64,000 nt of DNA, from the NCBI GenBank assembly GCA_017524385.1, contig JAFWSS010000128.1, positions 1 to 64,000 of the forward strand, written 5' to 3'. Below, in pieces: positions 1 to 8,309 of the stretch. Source of the DNA: Prevotella sp. GTDB taxonomy: Bacteria > Bacteroidota > Bacteroidia > Bacteroidales > Bacteroidaceae. Made by a program: the position numbers and the translations under genes. The notes under the pieces were generated by a model. It was not told the origin of the DNA, ran no database searches, and saw nothing but the letters and a program-made list of their open reading frames with translations. Numbering within the stretch: the first letter of the stretch is position 1; every line of letters starts with the position of its first letter.

Positions 1-60
1 ATCTCCTCCCGGGAGGGGCAGGGGTGAGGTATGTAACTTATTGTTTTTCAAGACTTATTC

Positions 61-105
61 ACCCCACCCCAACCCCTCCCCTGCGAGGGGAGGGGAGATG
101 CGCAC
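61..105 (+). repeat. GC-rich palindromic intergenic repeat, copy 1
   Basis: A C-rich arm (ACCCCACCCC, then CCCCTCCCC) is followed by a G-rich arm (GAGGGGAGGGG) and then GATGCGCACC. Similar copies lie at 9182-9223, 9279-9343 and 15100-15143, and an inverted partial copy at 1-30. All are intergenic. The arms can fold into a strong hairpin. It resembles REP-type dispersed palindromes; function unknown. Confidence 0.6.
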
Positions 106-299
106 CGCCCTTTTGCTCACTTTCCTCTTTTTCAAGTGGACTCATCTTTTCAATTCAAGTTTTTTCACCAATACTCGAGAACGTATTTCATCAGCGAAAA
201 ACCAAAAGATATCGCCTCGGTGAAAAGTAGACAGTGCAAAAGTAGCCATTTTTCTTGAAAAATGAATATTACAGGCAAACAAGTTGCAAACATTTTTTC

Positions 300-391
300 G
301 ACCTATGCGGTTGCATCAATCAGAATACTCAAAAGAGTTCCGTTCTGTAAAAAACATAACGCCCAATGGGTCAAAAACGCCAAGAATGCTC
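300..391. repeat. Dispersed repeat, inverted partner at 9378-9474
   Basis: The stretch from GGTTGCATCAATC to GCCAAGAATGCTC matches, with scattered mismatches, the reverse complement of 9378-9474. Both copies contain the run GTAAAAAACA in the middle. It directly precedes transposase debris here and lies in the mobile-element-rich 9 kb region there, so it may be part of an element end. Identity is partial, so the copies are old or differ in source. Confidence 0.5.
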
Positions 392-420
392 CCCGATGAT
401 TAGCATAAGGATTTACAATC

Positions 421-606
421 TGATTAAATCAGACGTTCAACCTCTGGATGGCGAAGCAGTATTTCAAGGGCAGCATCGGTGTCAAGGCTCTGGCCATCGA
501 CCCCAGCCACATCAGCAAGTCGGGCAGGCACACGCCCGGACTCGGCTACTTCTGGTCCGGTGTCGCAGAAAAGGCCAAATGGGGACTCGAGATCCTTGGT
601 GTCTGA
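421..606 (+). pseudogene. C-terminal fragment of a DDE transposase
   Basis: Reading in the frame of base 424 gives an open stretch ending at TGA 604-606. It contains IDPSHISKSGRHTPGLGYF followed by WSGVAEKAKWGLEILG. That is the pattern I know from IS4-like DDE transposases of Bacteroidota (DPS...KSGKxTPGxGYFWSG...KWGLE). Only about 60 codons remain; the N-terminal part and the rest of the catalytic core are absent and no terminal repeats were found. It is a dead remnant. The family assignment within DDE transposases is uncertain. Confidence 0.6.
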
Positions 607-607
607 A

Positions 608-804
608 ACAATGCTATCAGACGAACTTACATAATCTGCTGGCGTCCCGTCAGCATTTAAGAATCTTTCTTCGTAACTCAAACCTTTACTTCCATAGTAG
701 AAATCCATTTCCCGGTATTCAGTGTCGCCAATCTTTGAACAACAGGGTTTGGTTTCGCTTCGATGTAAAATCCCCTGCGTCTTAATTCGTAAACGACGGT
801 ACAT
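608..804 (-). pseudogene. Possible gene fragment of unknown family
   Basis: On the minus strand, ATG at 804 opens a frame whose first ~65 codons look protein-like (acidic, Tyr-rich: MDFYYGSKGLSYEERF). It then runs into the antisense of the transposase fragment, so the later part of the open frame is spurious. I recognise no family. It may be a gene cut by the transposon insertion, or chance. Confidence 0.2.
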
Positions 805-992
805 GTTTGGCAGTTATCCCTTTTCTCTCGCGTAAGGTAAACCATAGTTTGGATTCGGGTGGTTGTTATCTGCTGCGCCGAACGGCAAAATTTGTCCTTG
901 CATAACTGGCATTACCCCGAAGACCAAATCCCCTATAAGGAGACAACTCAGCCTCCCTCGATAATGAATTGCGAAACAAAAAGGTTCGCATA

Positions 993-1024
993 TTTGGATA
1001 ATTCATATGATTTTCATAACTTTG
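993..1024 (+). promoter_or_regulatory. Bacteroidota-type promoter for the AAA-ATPase gene
   Basis: TTTG at 993-996 is followed after 20 bases by TAACTTTG at 1017-1024. This matches the -33/-7 consensus of the Bacteroidota primary sigma factor. Transcription would start near 1030, giving a leader of about 75 bases before ATG 1106. Confidence 0.6.
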
Positions 1025-1105
1025 CTTGCGATTTGCGAAGACGCACACGCCCACTCATTCAAACACGGTTGATGGCACTTCCACAATCGCTGTTTCGCAG
1101 CATCA

Positions 1106-2737
1106 ATGAAAAAAGTACAAGCCATGGCAGCAAAGAGAAAATATCCGGTAGGCATCCAAAGCTTTGAGAAAATCCGCAAAGAAGGATATGTTTACATAGA
1201 CAAGACCCCGCTCATCTACAAGATGATTACCGAGGGCTGTCCTTACTTCCTGAGCAGACCCCGCCGCTTCGGCAAGTCGCTGCTGGTTTCAACGCTTGCC
1301 GCCGTTTTCGAGGGCCGCCGCGAACTGTTCGATGCGTTCACAACGGAAGACGGCATCGAGCAACCACAACTCTACATCTCCACCACCAACTGGCGGTGGG
1401 AGAAACACCCGGTGATAAGGTTCGACTTCAGCGCCAACAATCTCACGTCCATAGAGAAATTGGACGAGTATATCGACAAAACACTGGCGTACTACGAAAA
1501 ACAGTACGGCCTTTCTGCCGGCAACGCCAGCACCAGTCCTCGCATGGTGGATATCATCCACGCAGCCCACGAGCAGACGGGGCGCAAGGTGGTCGTGCTC
1601 TGCGACGAGTACGACAATATGATGCTCCACAGCATCGGAAATCCTAAGCAACAGACTGTCGTGCGCGAGCGTTTTCAGGATTTGTTCGCCCCCTTGAAGA
1701 GCCAGGACGACCACCTGCAGTTCGTCTTCATCACCGGCATCTCGAAGTTCTCGCAGATGGGCATCTTCTCGAAACTCAACAACATGGAGAACATATCGAT
1801 GCAACCCGCCTACGAGAGCCTCTGCGGCATCAGCGAGGAGGAACTGACCACCGTGCTGCGCCTCGACATCGAACTGATGGCTGCCAACCGTGGAAAGACC
1901 TACGACGAGACGCTGGCTGCGCTGAAGCGCATGTACGACGGCTACCACTTCAGCAAACGAATGACTGATATGTACAACCCCTTCAGCATGGTGAACGCCC
2001 TGAAGTCGGGAGAAATAGATAAATACTGGTTCGACAGTGCCACTCCGAGTGCCCTCATTGCCATGCTCCGCGAGATGCCGCCATTGGAAATCAGCGACGT
2101 GGAGGGGGCCTTATGCGAGTCGGATGACTTCAACAAGGCATTCGACAGCTACCAGGCCCCACTGCCAGTACTCTACCAGAGCGGCTACCTCACCATCAAG
2201 TCCTACGACGAGGAGGATGACCTCTATATGCTGGGATTCCCAAACGAGGAAGTGAGGAAGGGCTTTGCCGGCAGTCTCTATAGTTATGTCACCAATTCGA
2301 CGGGCGATGACCGCGAACGTTCTGCACTGATGAAGGCCTACAAGGCGTTCCGCCGTACCGACGACCTCCCTGCCTTCATCGAGGCCATCAAGACGTTCTT
2401 CGCAGGAGTGCCCTATCATTGGGAAAAGTACAATCGTAACGAACACTATTACCACGCGCTGCTCTACACGCTGCTTATGGCCTTCGGTGCCGACGTCCGT
2501 GCCGAGGAGCCGAGTGCCAGGGGCCGTAGCGACATCACGCTTAAGATGCCCAAGGGCATTTACGTCATGGAATTGAAATACGACGACACCGTGGAAGCCG
2601 CCCTCGACCAGATCGACAGCAAGGGCTATGCCGAGAAGTACCGGCTCGACGGCCGCCCAGTCACCAAGGTCGGCATCGCCTTCTCCTCCGCTGAACGCAA
2701 CATCACCGACTGGAAGGACGTGCCTGCTGACACTTGA
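1106..2737 (+). CDS. AAA-ATPase-like protein with C-terminal PD-(D/E)XK nuclease-like domain
   Basis: 543 aa, of the family common in Bacteroidota that pairs an AAA-ATPase-like domain (PF09820 type) with a PD-(D/E)XK domain (PF08011 type). The family opening YVDKT/L is seen as YIDKTPLIYKM (residues 30-40), then the Walker A-like RPRRFGKSLL (51-60) and a Walker B-like VVLCDEYD (about 163-170). The C-terminal nuclease-like motif is RSDITL...VMELKY (about 474-490), with the Asp and the ELK in the expected order. A second ATG lies six codons in (1124). It is a single gene with its own promoter. The family is often multi-copy and linked to mobile DNA; its role is not established. Confidence 0.85.
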   Translation: MKKVQAMAAKRKYPVGIQSFEKIRKEGYVYIDKTPLIYKMITEGCPYFLSRPRRFGKSLLVSTLAAVFEGRRELFDAFTTEDGIEQPQLYISTTNWRWEKHPVIRFDFSANNLTSIEKLDEYIDKTLAYYEKQYGLSAGNASTSPRMVDIIHAAHEQTGRKVVVLCDEYDNMMLHSIGNPKQQTVVRERFQDLFAPLKSQDDHLQFVFITGISKFSQMGIFSKLNNMENISMQPAYESLCGISEEELTTVLRLDIELMAANRGKTYDETLAALKRMYDGYHFSKRMTDMYNPFSMVNALKSGEIDKYWFDSATPSALIAMLREMPPLEISDVEGALCESDDFNKAFDSYQAPLPVLYQSGYLTIKSYDEEDDLYMLGFPNEEVRKGFAGSLYSYVTNSTGDDRERSALMKAYKAFRRTDDLPAFIEAIKTFFAGVPYHWEKYNRNEHYYHALLYTLLMAFGADVRAEEPSARGRSDITLKMPKGIYVMELKYDDTVEAALDQIDSKGYAEKYRLDGRPVTKVGIAFSSAERNITDWKDVPADT

Positions 2738-2888
2738 CAGGCATTCTGAATCCAGCGAGATTTCATCTTCCGCCGAGACAACAAGACAACAAGAACACTC
2801 ATTTGTCATCAAAGACAACGACGCATCATCTGCATGCCAATTCCTTGCTTCGCCTTTTTCCAAACAGCACCAAGTTGAATCAAAAACA

Positions 2889-2996
2889 ATGGCTGAACAC
2901 AATGACCTCGGCCTGCCCTCGGGTACCTTTTGGGCGTGCTGCAGGAACTGTCCCGTCAGATGCGCCCTCTCAAACGCAGTGCCTAATGGCACCTAA
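2889..2996 (+). pseudogene. Remnant of an 'LGLPSGTxWA' protein
   Basis: ATG 2889 opens MAEHNDLGLPSGTFWACC, which matches the LGLPSGTxWAxCNVG signature of a repeat common in secreted Bacteroidota and Fibrobacter proteins. The similarity stops after about 17 residues and the frame ends at 2996, just before the intron-derived segment. It looks like a truncated copy, perhaps cut by the intron or by a deletion. Confidence 0.4.
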
Positions 2997-3000
2997 GAGC

Positions 3001-3110
3001 CGATTAATTAGAACAAGAATTAATTTAGAATTACGCGAGCCGTGTGCGGTGAAAGTCGCTTGCACGGTTCTTAAAGGGGAAAGCGGGGGAAACCCCGCCT
3101 ACCTACTTAG
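3001..3110 (+). mobile_element. 3' end of a group II intron (domains V and VI), 5'-truncated
   Basis: Bases 3037-3070 form a 34-nt hairpin starting GAGCC with a GAAA loop region and ending GGTTC. This is the length and sequence of catalytic domain V, with the AGC triad at 3038-3040. Next comes a domain VI-like hairpin: GCGGGG (3083-3088), GAAA loop, CCCCGC (3093-3098), then CTACCTAC near the expected 3' boundary. No reverse-transcriptase gene and no 5' GTGYG boundary are present, so this is a 5'-truncated, inactive copy, as expected from incomplete reverse transcription during retrohoming. Recognition rests on known domain V sequence. Confidence 0.75.
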
Positions 3111-3142
3111 AAACTATTCCTACCTACTAAAACCGAAAGAAA

Positions 3143-5875
3143 ATGAGAAATCATGCCACACTGTTGAACAGAAACGCCCTTCGGCTATTGCTGACGACAA
3201 CCCTTATGCTTTGTTTTATCATGACATCCACGCCATTGACAGCACAAGAGTTGCCGAAGTTGAAAGTGGACCTGAGCATCGCCAACCGCAGCGACGAAGA
3301 GACGTTGGAACCCGGCTACACTTGTTGGCGCGTGAAGCAAGGGAAGAGCGACACGATGACCGAGAACGGCATCACCCTCACGCTGAGTTGCCCTGTGGAT
3401 GCCGACTATGACCTGCGCACAGGTTGGAGCAAGACGTATATCCAAAATGCCGACAACAAGTCGAAGAACGGGCGCCTGACGTTCGACGGCATCAATCTCG
3501 ACCCCAACACCTACGGGACGTTCACACTACGCATCGAGGGTCTTCCGGCAGGACAGCACACGTTGCAGACCTATCACAACTGTTGGGAGAACGGTGAGCG
3601 GTTTTATGCCGCGCCGATGACCATCCGCTGCAACGGCGTGGTGGCACACGAGCGCGTAGATTGCACCTTCGGCCAGGCGGTGGCCGCCAACGCCTGTCTG
3701 GTGACGACAACGTTCACCATCGCGGAAGCCGGCGAAGCCGTGGAGATAGAGTTCTCCACCTCCCCCGACCATCCCGGCACCCCCTCCGCCGGGCAGACCA
3801 ACGCCTTCATGCCTCCCTTGTGCAACGGGTTTGAGTTGAACACGGCAAGCATCACCTCTCAAGCCAAAGACCCGTTCCCCACAAGCGGCGACATGCACGT
3901 GGACGCCGACGGCACCCACAGCGTGGACCTGAAATGGTCGCCCGCCAACAGCGGCGTAATGGAGCACCGACTCTATTTCGGTACCGACTCCGCCTCCGTG
4001 GCCGCCATGGCCTCACCCACCGCCGTCCTCACCGACACCACCTATCAAGTGACAGACCTCTACTCGATGAACACCTATTACTGGCGCGTGGACGAGGTGG
4101 ATGCCTCCGGCAATGTGACAGAAGGCAAAATATGGAAATTCAAGCCCCGTCAGTTGGCGTTCCCCGGTGCCGAGGGTTACGGCCGTTTCGCGCAGGGCGG
4201 CCGCGGCGGTTCGGTGTATCATGTGACGAGCCTGGGCAACGACCACACCCCCGGCACGCTGCTCTACGGCCTGGTGGACATCGACGAGCCCCACACCATC
4301 GTGTTCGACGTGTCGGGCCTCATCGTGATGGACTTCAGTGCAGTGTTCGCCAAGCCCAACATCACCATCGCCGGCCAGACGGCCCCCGGCAAGGGCGTGT
4401 GCATCAAGAACTCCAACGTGAACATCGGTTCGGACAACATCTGCCGCTTCATGCGTTTAAAGCACGGCTACGGCGACACGGGCAACGCGATGGGTATGAC
4501 AGGGTCCGACCACGCCATCGTGGACCACACCACGGCGGCTTGGGGCACCGACGAGACCGTCTCCGGCCGCGGAGCAAAAAACGTCAGCTTCCAATACTCC
4601 ATCATCGCAGAGGCGCTGGGCATCGCCGACCACAAGAACTACAGCAGCGGCACCAACCACGGCTTCGCCGCCACCATCGATGGGAAAATCGGTTCGTGGC
4701 ACCACAACCTGCTGGTGAACTGCAACGGGCGCAACTGGAGCATGGGAGGCGGCATGGACGGCACGAACACCGCCATCGGGCAGATGGACATCTTCAACAA
4801 CGTGGTGTACAACTGGTGGGGGCGCACCACCGACGGCAACTGCCACGAGGTGAACTTCGTGGGCAACTACTACAAGATGGGGGCCGACACGAGACGCAAG
4901 GAACTGTTCATCCAGCAATATGAGAACGTGGGGTCGCCGGAGAGCACCTGGCGCGCATACGTCCACGGCAACATCCGCGAGAACAAGGACCACACGCTCA
5001 GTCACGACAAGAAAGGCGACACCTACACCATCCAACTGTCGAACGGCGACCCGGGCCCGACATACGAGACCATCGTCGACGCACCCTTCTTCCCCTCCCA
5101 TGCCACCATTCACACCGCCGAGGAGGCGCTGAAAATCGTCACCAGCGACGCCGGAGCGACAATGCCGATGCGCGACGACCAACACCTGCGTGTGGTGCGC
5201 GAGACGGTGGACGGCACCCACACCTACAAGGGTTCCAGGTCGGGCATCAGGGGTGAGATCGACCATGAGGACGACTGCGGCGGCTATGAGGCCTACCCTG
5301 AGGAGCGACGCCCCGACGATTTTGACACCGACCGTGACGGGATGCCCGACTGGTATGAACGGCTCATCGGCAGCGATGCAGCAGTGGCGAACCACAACAA
5401 CGACCCCGACCATGACGGTTGGACGCTGCTGGAGGACTATCTCGAATTGATGGCTCACCCCTACCTCATTCTCCAACCCAACGAGACGGGTACGGTGAAC
5501 ATGGCACCTTTCTTCCGAGGGTTCAAGAAGTCACCGCAATACTCCATCTCGTCTGACAGTCCTCTTTTCTCTGCCACATTGCAAGATTCCATCATCACGT
5601 TGAATGCCAAGGCACAAGGTGGCATCGGCATCGTCACGATGCAAGTGACCGACAGCGAGGGAACGACGTTCCAGCAACGATTGAGTGTCGTCATCACAGG
5701 GGAACACACAGGTGTCATACCGGTATGGAAAGAGGAGGACATCAACGTGGTGAAACGCGAATTCTTCACCCTCGATGGCAAGAAGGTGACTCACTTGAAA
5801 CCACAAGAGGTGTATGTGATGAAAATCCTTGACGCCAAGGGAGAAACACATACGATGAAAGTGGTTACGAATTAG
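3143..5875 (+). CDS. Secreted pectate-lyase-like protein with FN3-like and C-terminal sorting segments
   Basis: 910 aa. An N-terminal signal peptide ends near residue 34 (PLTA-QE). Residues about 35-240 look like a carbohydrate-binding beta domain, then a fibronectin type III-like segment (about 250-333, ending YYWRVDEVD). From about 337 comes the parallel beta-helix region opening LAFPGAEGYGRFAQGGRGG, the entry motif of pectate lyases (PL1-type), with IVFDVSGLI and ITIAGQTAPGKGVCI. A calcium-binding-like DTDRDGMPDWYE is near 727. The last 40 residues (FFTLDGKKV...) resemble the C-terminal sorting/anchoring tail of Bacteroidota secreted proteins. It probably acts on pectin-type polysaccharide outside the cell. 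The exact PL family is not certain. Confidence 0.85.
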   Translation: MRNHATLLNRNALRLLLTTTLMLCFIMTSTPLTAQELPKLKVDLSIANRSDEETLEPGYTCWRVKQGKSDTMTENGITLTLSCPVDADYDLRTGWSKTYIQNADNKSKNGRLTFDGINLDPNTYGTFTLRIEGLPAGQHTLQTYHNCWENGERFYAAPMTIRCNGVVAHERVDCTFGQAVAANACLVTTTFTIAEAGEAVEIEFSTSPDHPGTPSAGQTNAFMPPLCNGFELNTASITSQAKDPFPTSGDMHVDADGTHSVDLKWSPANSGVMEHRLYFGTDSASVAAMASPTAVLTDTTYQVTDLYSMNTYYWRVDEVDASGNVTEGKIWKFKPRQLAFPGAEGYGRFAQGGRGGSVYHVTSLGNDHTPGTLLYGLVDIDEPHTIVFDVSGLIVMDFSAVFAKPNITIAGQTAPGKGVCIKNSNVNIGSDNICRFMRLKHGYGDTGNAMGMTGSDHAIVDHTTAAWGTDETVSGRGAKNVSFQYSIIAEALGIADHKNYSSGTNHGFAATIDGKIGSWHHNLLVNCNGRNWSMGGGMDGTNTAIGQMDIFNNVVYNWWGRTTDGNCHEVNFVGNYYKMGADTRRKELFIQQYENVGSPESTWRAYVHGNIRENKDHTLSHDKKGDTYTIQLSNGDPGPTYETIVDAPFFPSHATIHTAEEALKIVTSDAGATMPMRDDQHLRVVRETVDGTHTYKGSRSGIRGEIDHEDDCGGYEAYPEERRPDDFDTDRDGMPDWYERLIGSDAAVANHNNDPDHDGWTLLEDYLELMAHPYLILQPNETGTVNMAPFFRGFKKSPQYSISSDSPLFSATLQDSIITLNAKAQGGIGIVTMQVTDSEGTTFQQRLSVVITGEHTGVIPVWKEEDINVVKREFFTLDGKKVTHLKPQEVYVMKILDAKGETHTMKVVTN

Positions 5876-5910
5876 GGGAGTTAAAGGGACAATTGTCGTG
5901 CAAGTCGAGT

Positions 5911-5964
5911 GCAAAGTCAAGCATGCTTGCCCTGCCGAGACATAGCCGACAATCGAGCGAAGCT
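5911..5964 (+). repeat. Dispersed intergenic repeat, copy near 5.9 kb
   Basis: Contains GCAAAGTCAAGCATGCTTG, then TGCCGAGAC and GAGCGAAGCT. The same ordered words occur at 49604-49658. Both copies lie just after a gene end. Function unknown. Confidence 0.45.
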
Positions 5965-6131
5965 CAGATGCTCACTTTTACCGCTTTTTGGCAAGTCCTA
6001 TAACTTCGGGGGGACATTCTCGACATGGTTGACAATCGCTCAGTAGGAAAATTATTACTCAGGGCCACGAGTGGTTTCATCAATTTCAAGCATTTTAACT
6101 TAGTTAAAATTAAAAAAATGTTTTATAAAAT

Positions 6132-6162
6132 TTTGCCGTTATATTCATTTATATTACCTTTG
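6132..6162 (+). promoter_or_regulatory. Bacteroidota-type promoter for the first leader-sharing gene
   Basis: TTTG at 6132-6135, 19 bases, then TACCTTTG at 6155-6162: a full match to the -33/-7 consensus. The predicted start is near 6168, about 55 bases before ATG 6223. Confidence 0.65.
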
Positions 6163-6222
6163 CATTTTGGATGTTAAAAGATAAGATATTGTAAATAAAT
6201 TACTCGAGTAAGACAAGGAACT

Positions 6223-6669
6223 ATGGGAAAGAAAGCATATAGCAAGCCTTTGATGTTGGCAGAGAAATTTATACCACAAGAGTATTGTGCAGTTTGTGGA
6301 GATGGTACCACTATGGTAACTTACACATTCTGGTGTGATGCCGGTTACGGTAGAAGTTTTTATGTTTGGCTAGATAATCACATTCTTGGGGGTGATGCTG
6401 AAGGTGATTGGGAGTCTTATTGGGGATATTATTATTGGGAAGGATACGATGAATATATTGGTAGATTTCATGCTTGTCAAACATCACATTCTGTAACTGT
6501 TCCCAAAGGCACTTCAATTGATGATGTATTTCCTAGGGGACTCATCTCTAATAATATGTACGGTGTCGATCCAATACCTGTGCGAATTTGGAGAGGCGAA
6601 GATGGAAATAATATCCATTGCACAACAAGACTTCAAGAAAGTGAATATACTCCTCACAACCCATCATAA
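6223..6669 (+). CDS. Small protein with conserved leader-like N-terminus (paralogue 1)
   Basis: 148 aa, no family name recognised. The first 25 residues include YSKPLMLAEKFIPQEYC and end CAVC. They match paralogues at 7459-7004 (minus) and 8310-8720 at most positions (consensus K-x-Y-x-K-P-x-M-x-x-E-x-F-x-P-Q-E/D-Y/F). After Cys25 similarity stops. The remaining ~120 residues are rich in Tyr, Trp and Gly (DWESYWGYYYWEGYDEY near 64-80). There is no signal peptide or membrane segment. A conserved head with a variable body is what one expects of precursor proteins recognised through a leader. The PqqD/radical SAM operon lies 5 kb downstream. It could instead be an ordinary family of small structural proteins. 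Confidence 0.7.
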   Translation: MGKKAYSKPLMLAEKFIPQEYCAVCGDGTTMVTYTFWCDAGYGRSFYVWLDNHILGGDAEGDWESYWGYYYWEGYDEYIGRFHACQTSHSVTVPKGTSIDDVFPRGLISNNMYGVDPIPVRIWRGEDGNNIHCTTRLQESEYTPHNPS

Positions 6670-7003
6670 CAAGACATTCTTCAGATACCTTGTATAAGAC
6701 TTATAAACTGTAAAAGTCTTAGGGTCTTGCTTCATACCATTTCCTCCCAAAAGCTTAGAGGCTCAGTTTTTTTGTTTCGGACATATGTATGAAGCAAGTC
6801 CTATGGTGCTAAGAAGCATTCACTTTATCGGAGAATTTCTGTTTTCCATAAAATTGTATGTTTTTCGCCTGTTCTATCGATGTAATCTCTATGGCCCATC
6901 GCTTATTGGTCAGGACTCTCGACACACGATTTTTGGACGAACCCCCACGGTTGCACCTGCCCGTCCGACAAGAGGCATATGGGGCATTAGCTAAAAACAA
7001 CTA
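6670..7003. other. Gap between convergent small genes
   Basis: 334 bases, no gene recognised. A perfect 11-bp inverted repeat (CTTGCTTCATA 6726-6736 and TATGAAGCAAG 6788-6798) encloses 51 bases that include a run of T. It could end transcription of the 6223 gene. The word CGGACAT followed by AAGCAAGTCC near 6779-6802 recurs near 12320-12342. Confidence 0.45.
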
Positions 7004-7459
7004 TTATGAAACGTTTTTGTTATATTGAGTGCCCATTTCACCATTCATCATCAAATAGAAATCAGTAGATCCGTAATGATAGTGAATCAATTGATTGGTA
7101 ACAAGATCGTATCTAAAATATGAGCCATCTTTATATTGACCGATACCATCCATATATTCATTACCTACCTCCCAACTTTCAGTTGCAGTACTAGCGTGCC
7201 CATATGCTCGGTATACATTCATATTTACTATTTCGTAATATTTGGGATTCAACTTATAAGCGGGCTTAGCAAAAATCAAATGATGTGAGGCTCGTTCTCC
7301 ATCATCAAATTTACCATTAGCAGGGAATCCATCTAAGCGAAGAGAGCCTCCAACTGTTTCTGAAGGCAGAGCTGTGATTTCTATATCACATAAACTCACA
7401 AATTCTTGTGGCGTGAACTGTTCTAACACCATCAATGGTTTTGAATAAACTTTTCCCAT
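7004..7459 (-). CDS. Small protein with conserved leader-like N-terminus (paralogue 2)
   Basis: 151 aa on the minus strand, start ATG at 7459. The N-terminus is MGKVYSKPLMVLEQFTPQEF followed by VSLC, aligning with paralogues 1 and 3 up to Cys24. The remainder is unrelated to either. It is Tyr- and Asn-rich toward the end (YHYGSTDFYLMMNGEMG near 127-143) and has no membrane segment. It is convergent with paralogue 1, so each has its own transcription unit. This copy lacks the first Cys of the CxVC found in the other two. Confidence 0.65.
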   Translation of the reverse strand: MGKVYSKPLMVLEQFTPQEFVSLCDIEITALPSETVGGSLRLDGFPANGKFDDGERASHHLIFAKPAYKLNPKYYEIVNMNVYRAYGHASTATESWEVGNEYMDGIGQYKDGSYFRYDLVTNQLIHYHYGSTDFYLMMNGEMGTQYNKNVS

Positions 7460-7672
7460 ATTTATTATATTGTAAAAATTTTATGTTGGAAGGTCTATAA
7501 TTCACCCACAATATGGATGATTCCTAATAGTACTCCCCAAATTTGGACTGGTTATACATTGGCTTAAGTGAGTGCAACAAGCATGCAGCATGAGCCGTAT
7601 CGTTTTCATTCTTGGTGCTGCATAGATATGAAATTGCATTTACACCTGCAAACTTTTGGACATATTTTTACA

Positions 7673-7962
7673 TTACTCCGTGATCCCGCTTTTCATATTG
7701 GGCAGTAGTTCCTCGAAGGACCGGTACTGACGCTTGTAGTTGTAGAACTTGATGAAGCGGTTTATCCCACTGCGAAGTTCGTACACAGTTTCGGCATAAT
7801 AGAGGTGACCCTTTTTTGCTAGATGGTTCTCCAGAAGCGTTCTATCCAGATGTTGTTCTTGTCGTCCATACTCATCTTGATGCCGTAGCCTGCTAGCAGG
7901 TCGTCCAACGCTTTTGGGGTGTATTGGCTATCCTGATCGGTGTTGATGAGAACAGTGATTTG
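7673..7962 (-). pseudogene. IS3-family transposase (OrfB) C-terminal remnant
   Basis: The minus strand from 7962 reads INTDQDSQYTPKALDDLL, then YGIKMSMDDK and NIWIERFWRTI before a stop. These are the second Asp and the Glu regions of the IS3-family integrase core (NTDQGSQYT...NxxIERFWRT). After a frameshift the reading continues YRSFEELLPNMKSGITE and ends at 7673-7675, the natural family C-terminus. Stops, frameshift and the missing N-terminal two thirds make it a dead copy. Confidence 0.75.
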
Positions 7963-8197
7963 GCATAATTGCTAATAATATGAATGAATCATGTTACAGT
8001 ATGCCATAATAGTGTTGTAAAAGTAAGAGAAAACAGCAATGGTTCCACCGCATTACATGCCAGGAACCATTAACGTTTCATTATTGTTGGGAGTAACTTT
8101 TAGCAATGATTTTTTCAAAAAAAACAAAATTATGTCGCTATTTTATGTATTTTTGTTAAAAACACAAGATAAAACTGTTTTTTTTAATATTAATTTG

Positions 8198-8205
8198 TAA
8201 CTTTG
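8198..8205 (+). promoter_or_regulatory. -7 element for the third leader-sharing gene
   Basis: TAACTTTG matches the Bacteroidota -7 consensus; 8212 would be near the start site, ~100 bases before ATG 8310. No clean TTTG is found at -33 (the position reads CTGT), so the promoter is less certain than that at 6132-6162. Confidence 0.4.
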
Positions 8206-8309
8206 CCGCAAAATTGCGACGATAATGAAATGCCTTTTTTCCTATCATAGTGAAACGCTGATTGCTTTTGGCAGCAAGAAACATACCAATCCCAGAAAAA
8301 ACATCTAAA

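Larger units (their letters stand above)
1..1105. other. Non-coding, decayed region before the ATPase gene
   Basis: No intact gene is visible. It holds GC-rich palindromic repeats (1-30 inverted, 61-105), a ~90-bp stretch that recurs inverted near 9.4 kb (300-391), a transposase tail (421-606), and a minus-strand open stretch that may be a gene fragment (about 610-804). A promoter for the downstream gene sits at 993-1024. The rest shows nothing I can interpret. Confidence 0.6.
2738..3142. other. Gap with a broken gene start and a group II intron end
   Basis: 405 bases without an intact gene. It contains a short open stretch resembling the start of an 'SGTxWA' protein (2889-2996) and the 3' end of a group II intron (about 3000-3110). 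CCTACCTACT occurs twice (3098-3107, 3120-3129), the second time between the intron end and the next gene. Confidence 0.6.
5876..6222. other. Gap with a dispersed repeat and a promoter
   Basis: 347 bases with no gene. 5911-5964 resembles 49604-49658 (shared AGTCAAGC, GCTTG, TGCCGAG and GCGAAGCT). The 3' half is AT-rich and carries the promoter at 6132-6162. Confidence 0.6.
7460..8309. other. Gap with an IS3-family remnant
   Basis: 850 bases without an intact gene. It holds the decayed end of an IS3-family transposase (7673-7962, minus). From about 8100 to 8309 it is AT-rich leader DNA for the next small gene, with a -7-like element at 8198-8205. Confidence 0.6.

Noticed and set aside
4457..5476. 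339-codon minus-strand open frame opposite the lyase
   Set aside because: Antisense of a GC-rich coding region; the + strand has signal peptide, domains and motifs, the minus frame has low-complexity Val/His/Gly content.
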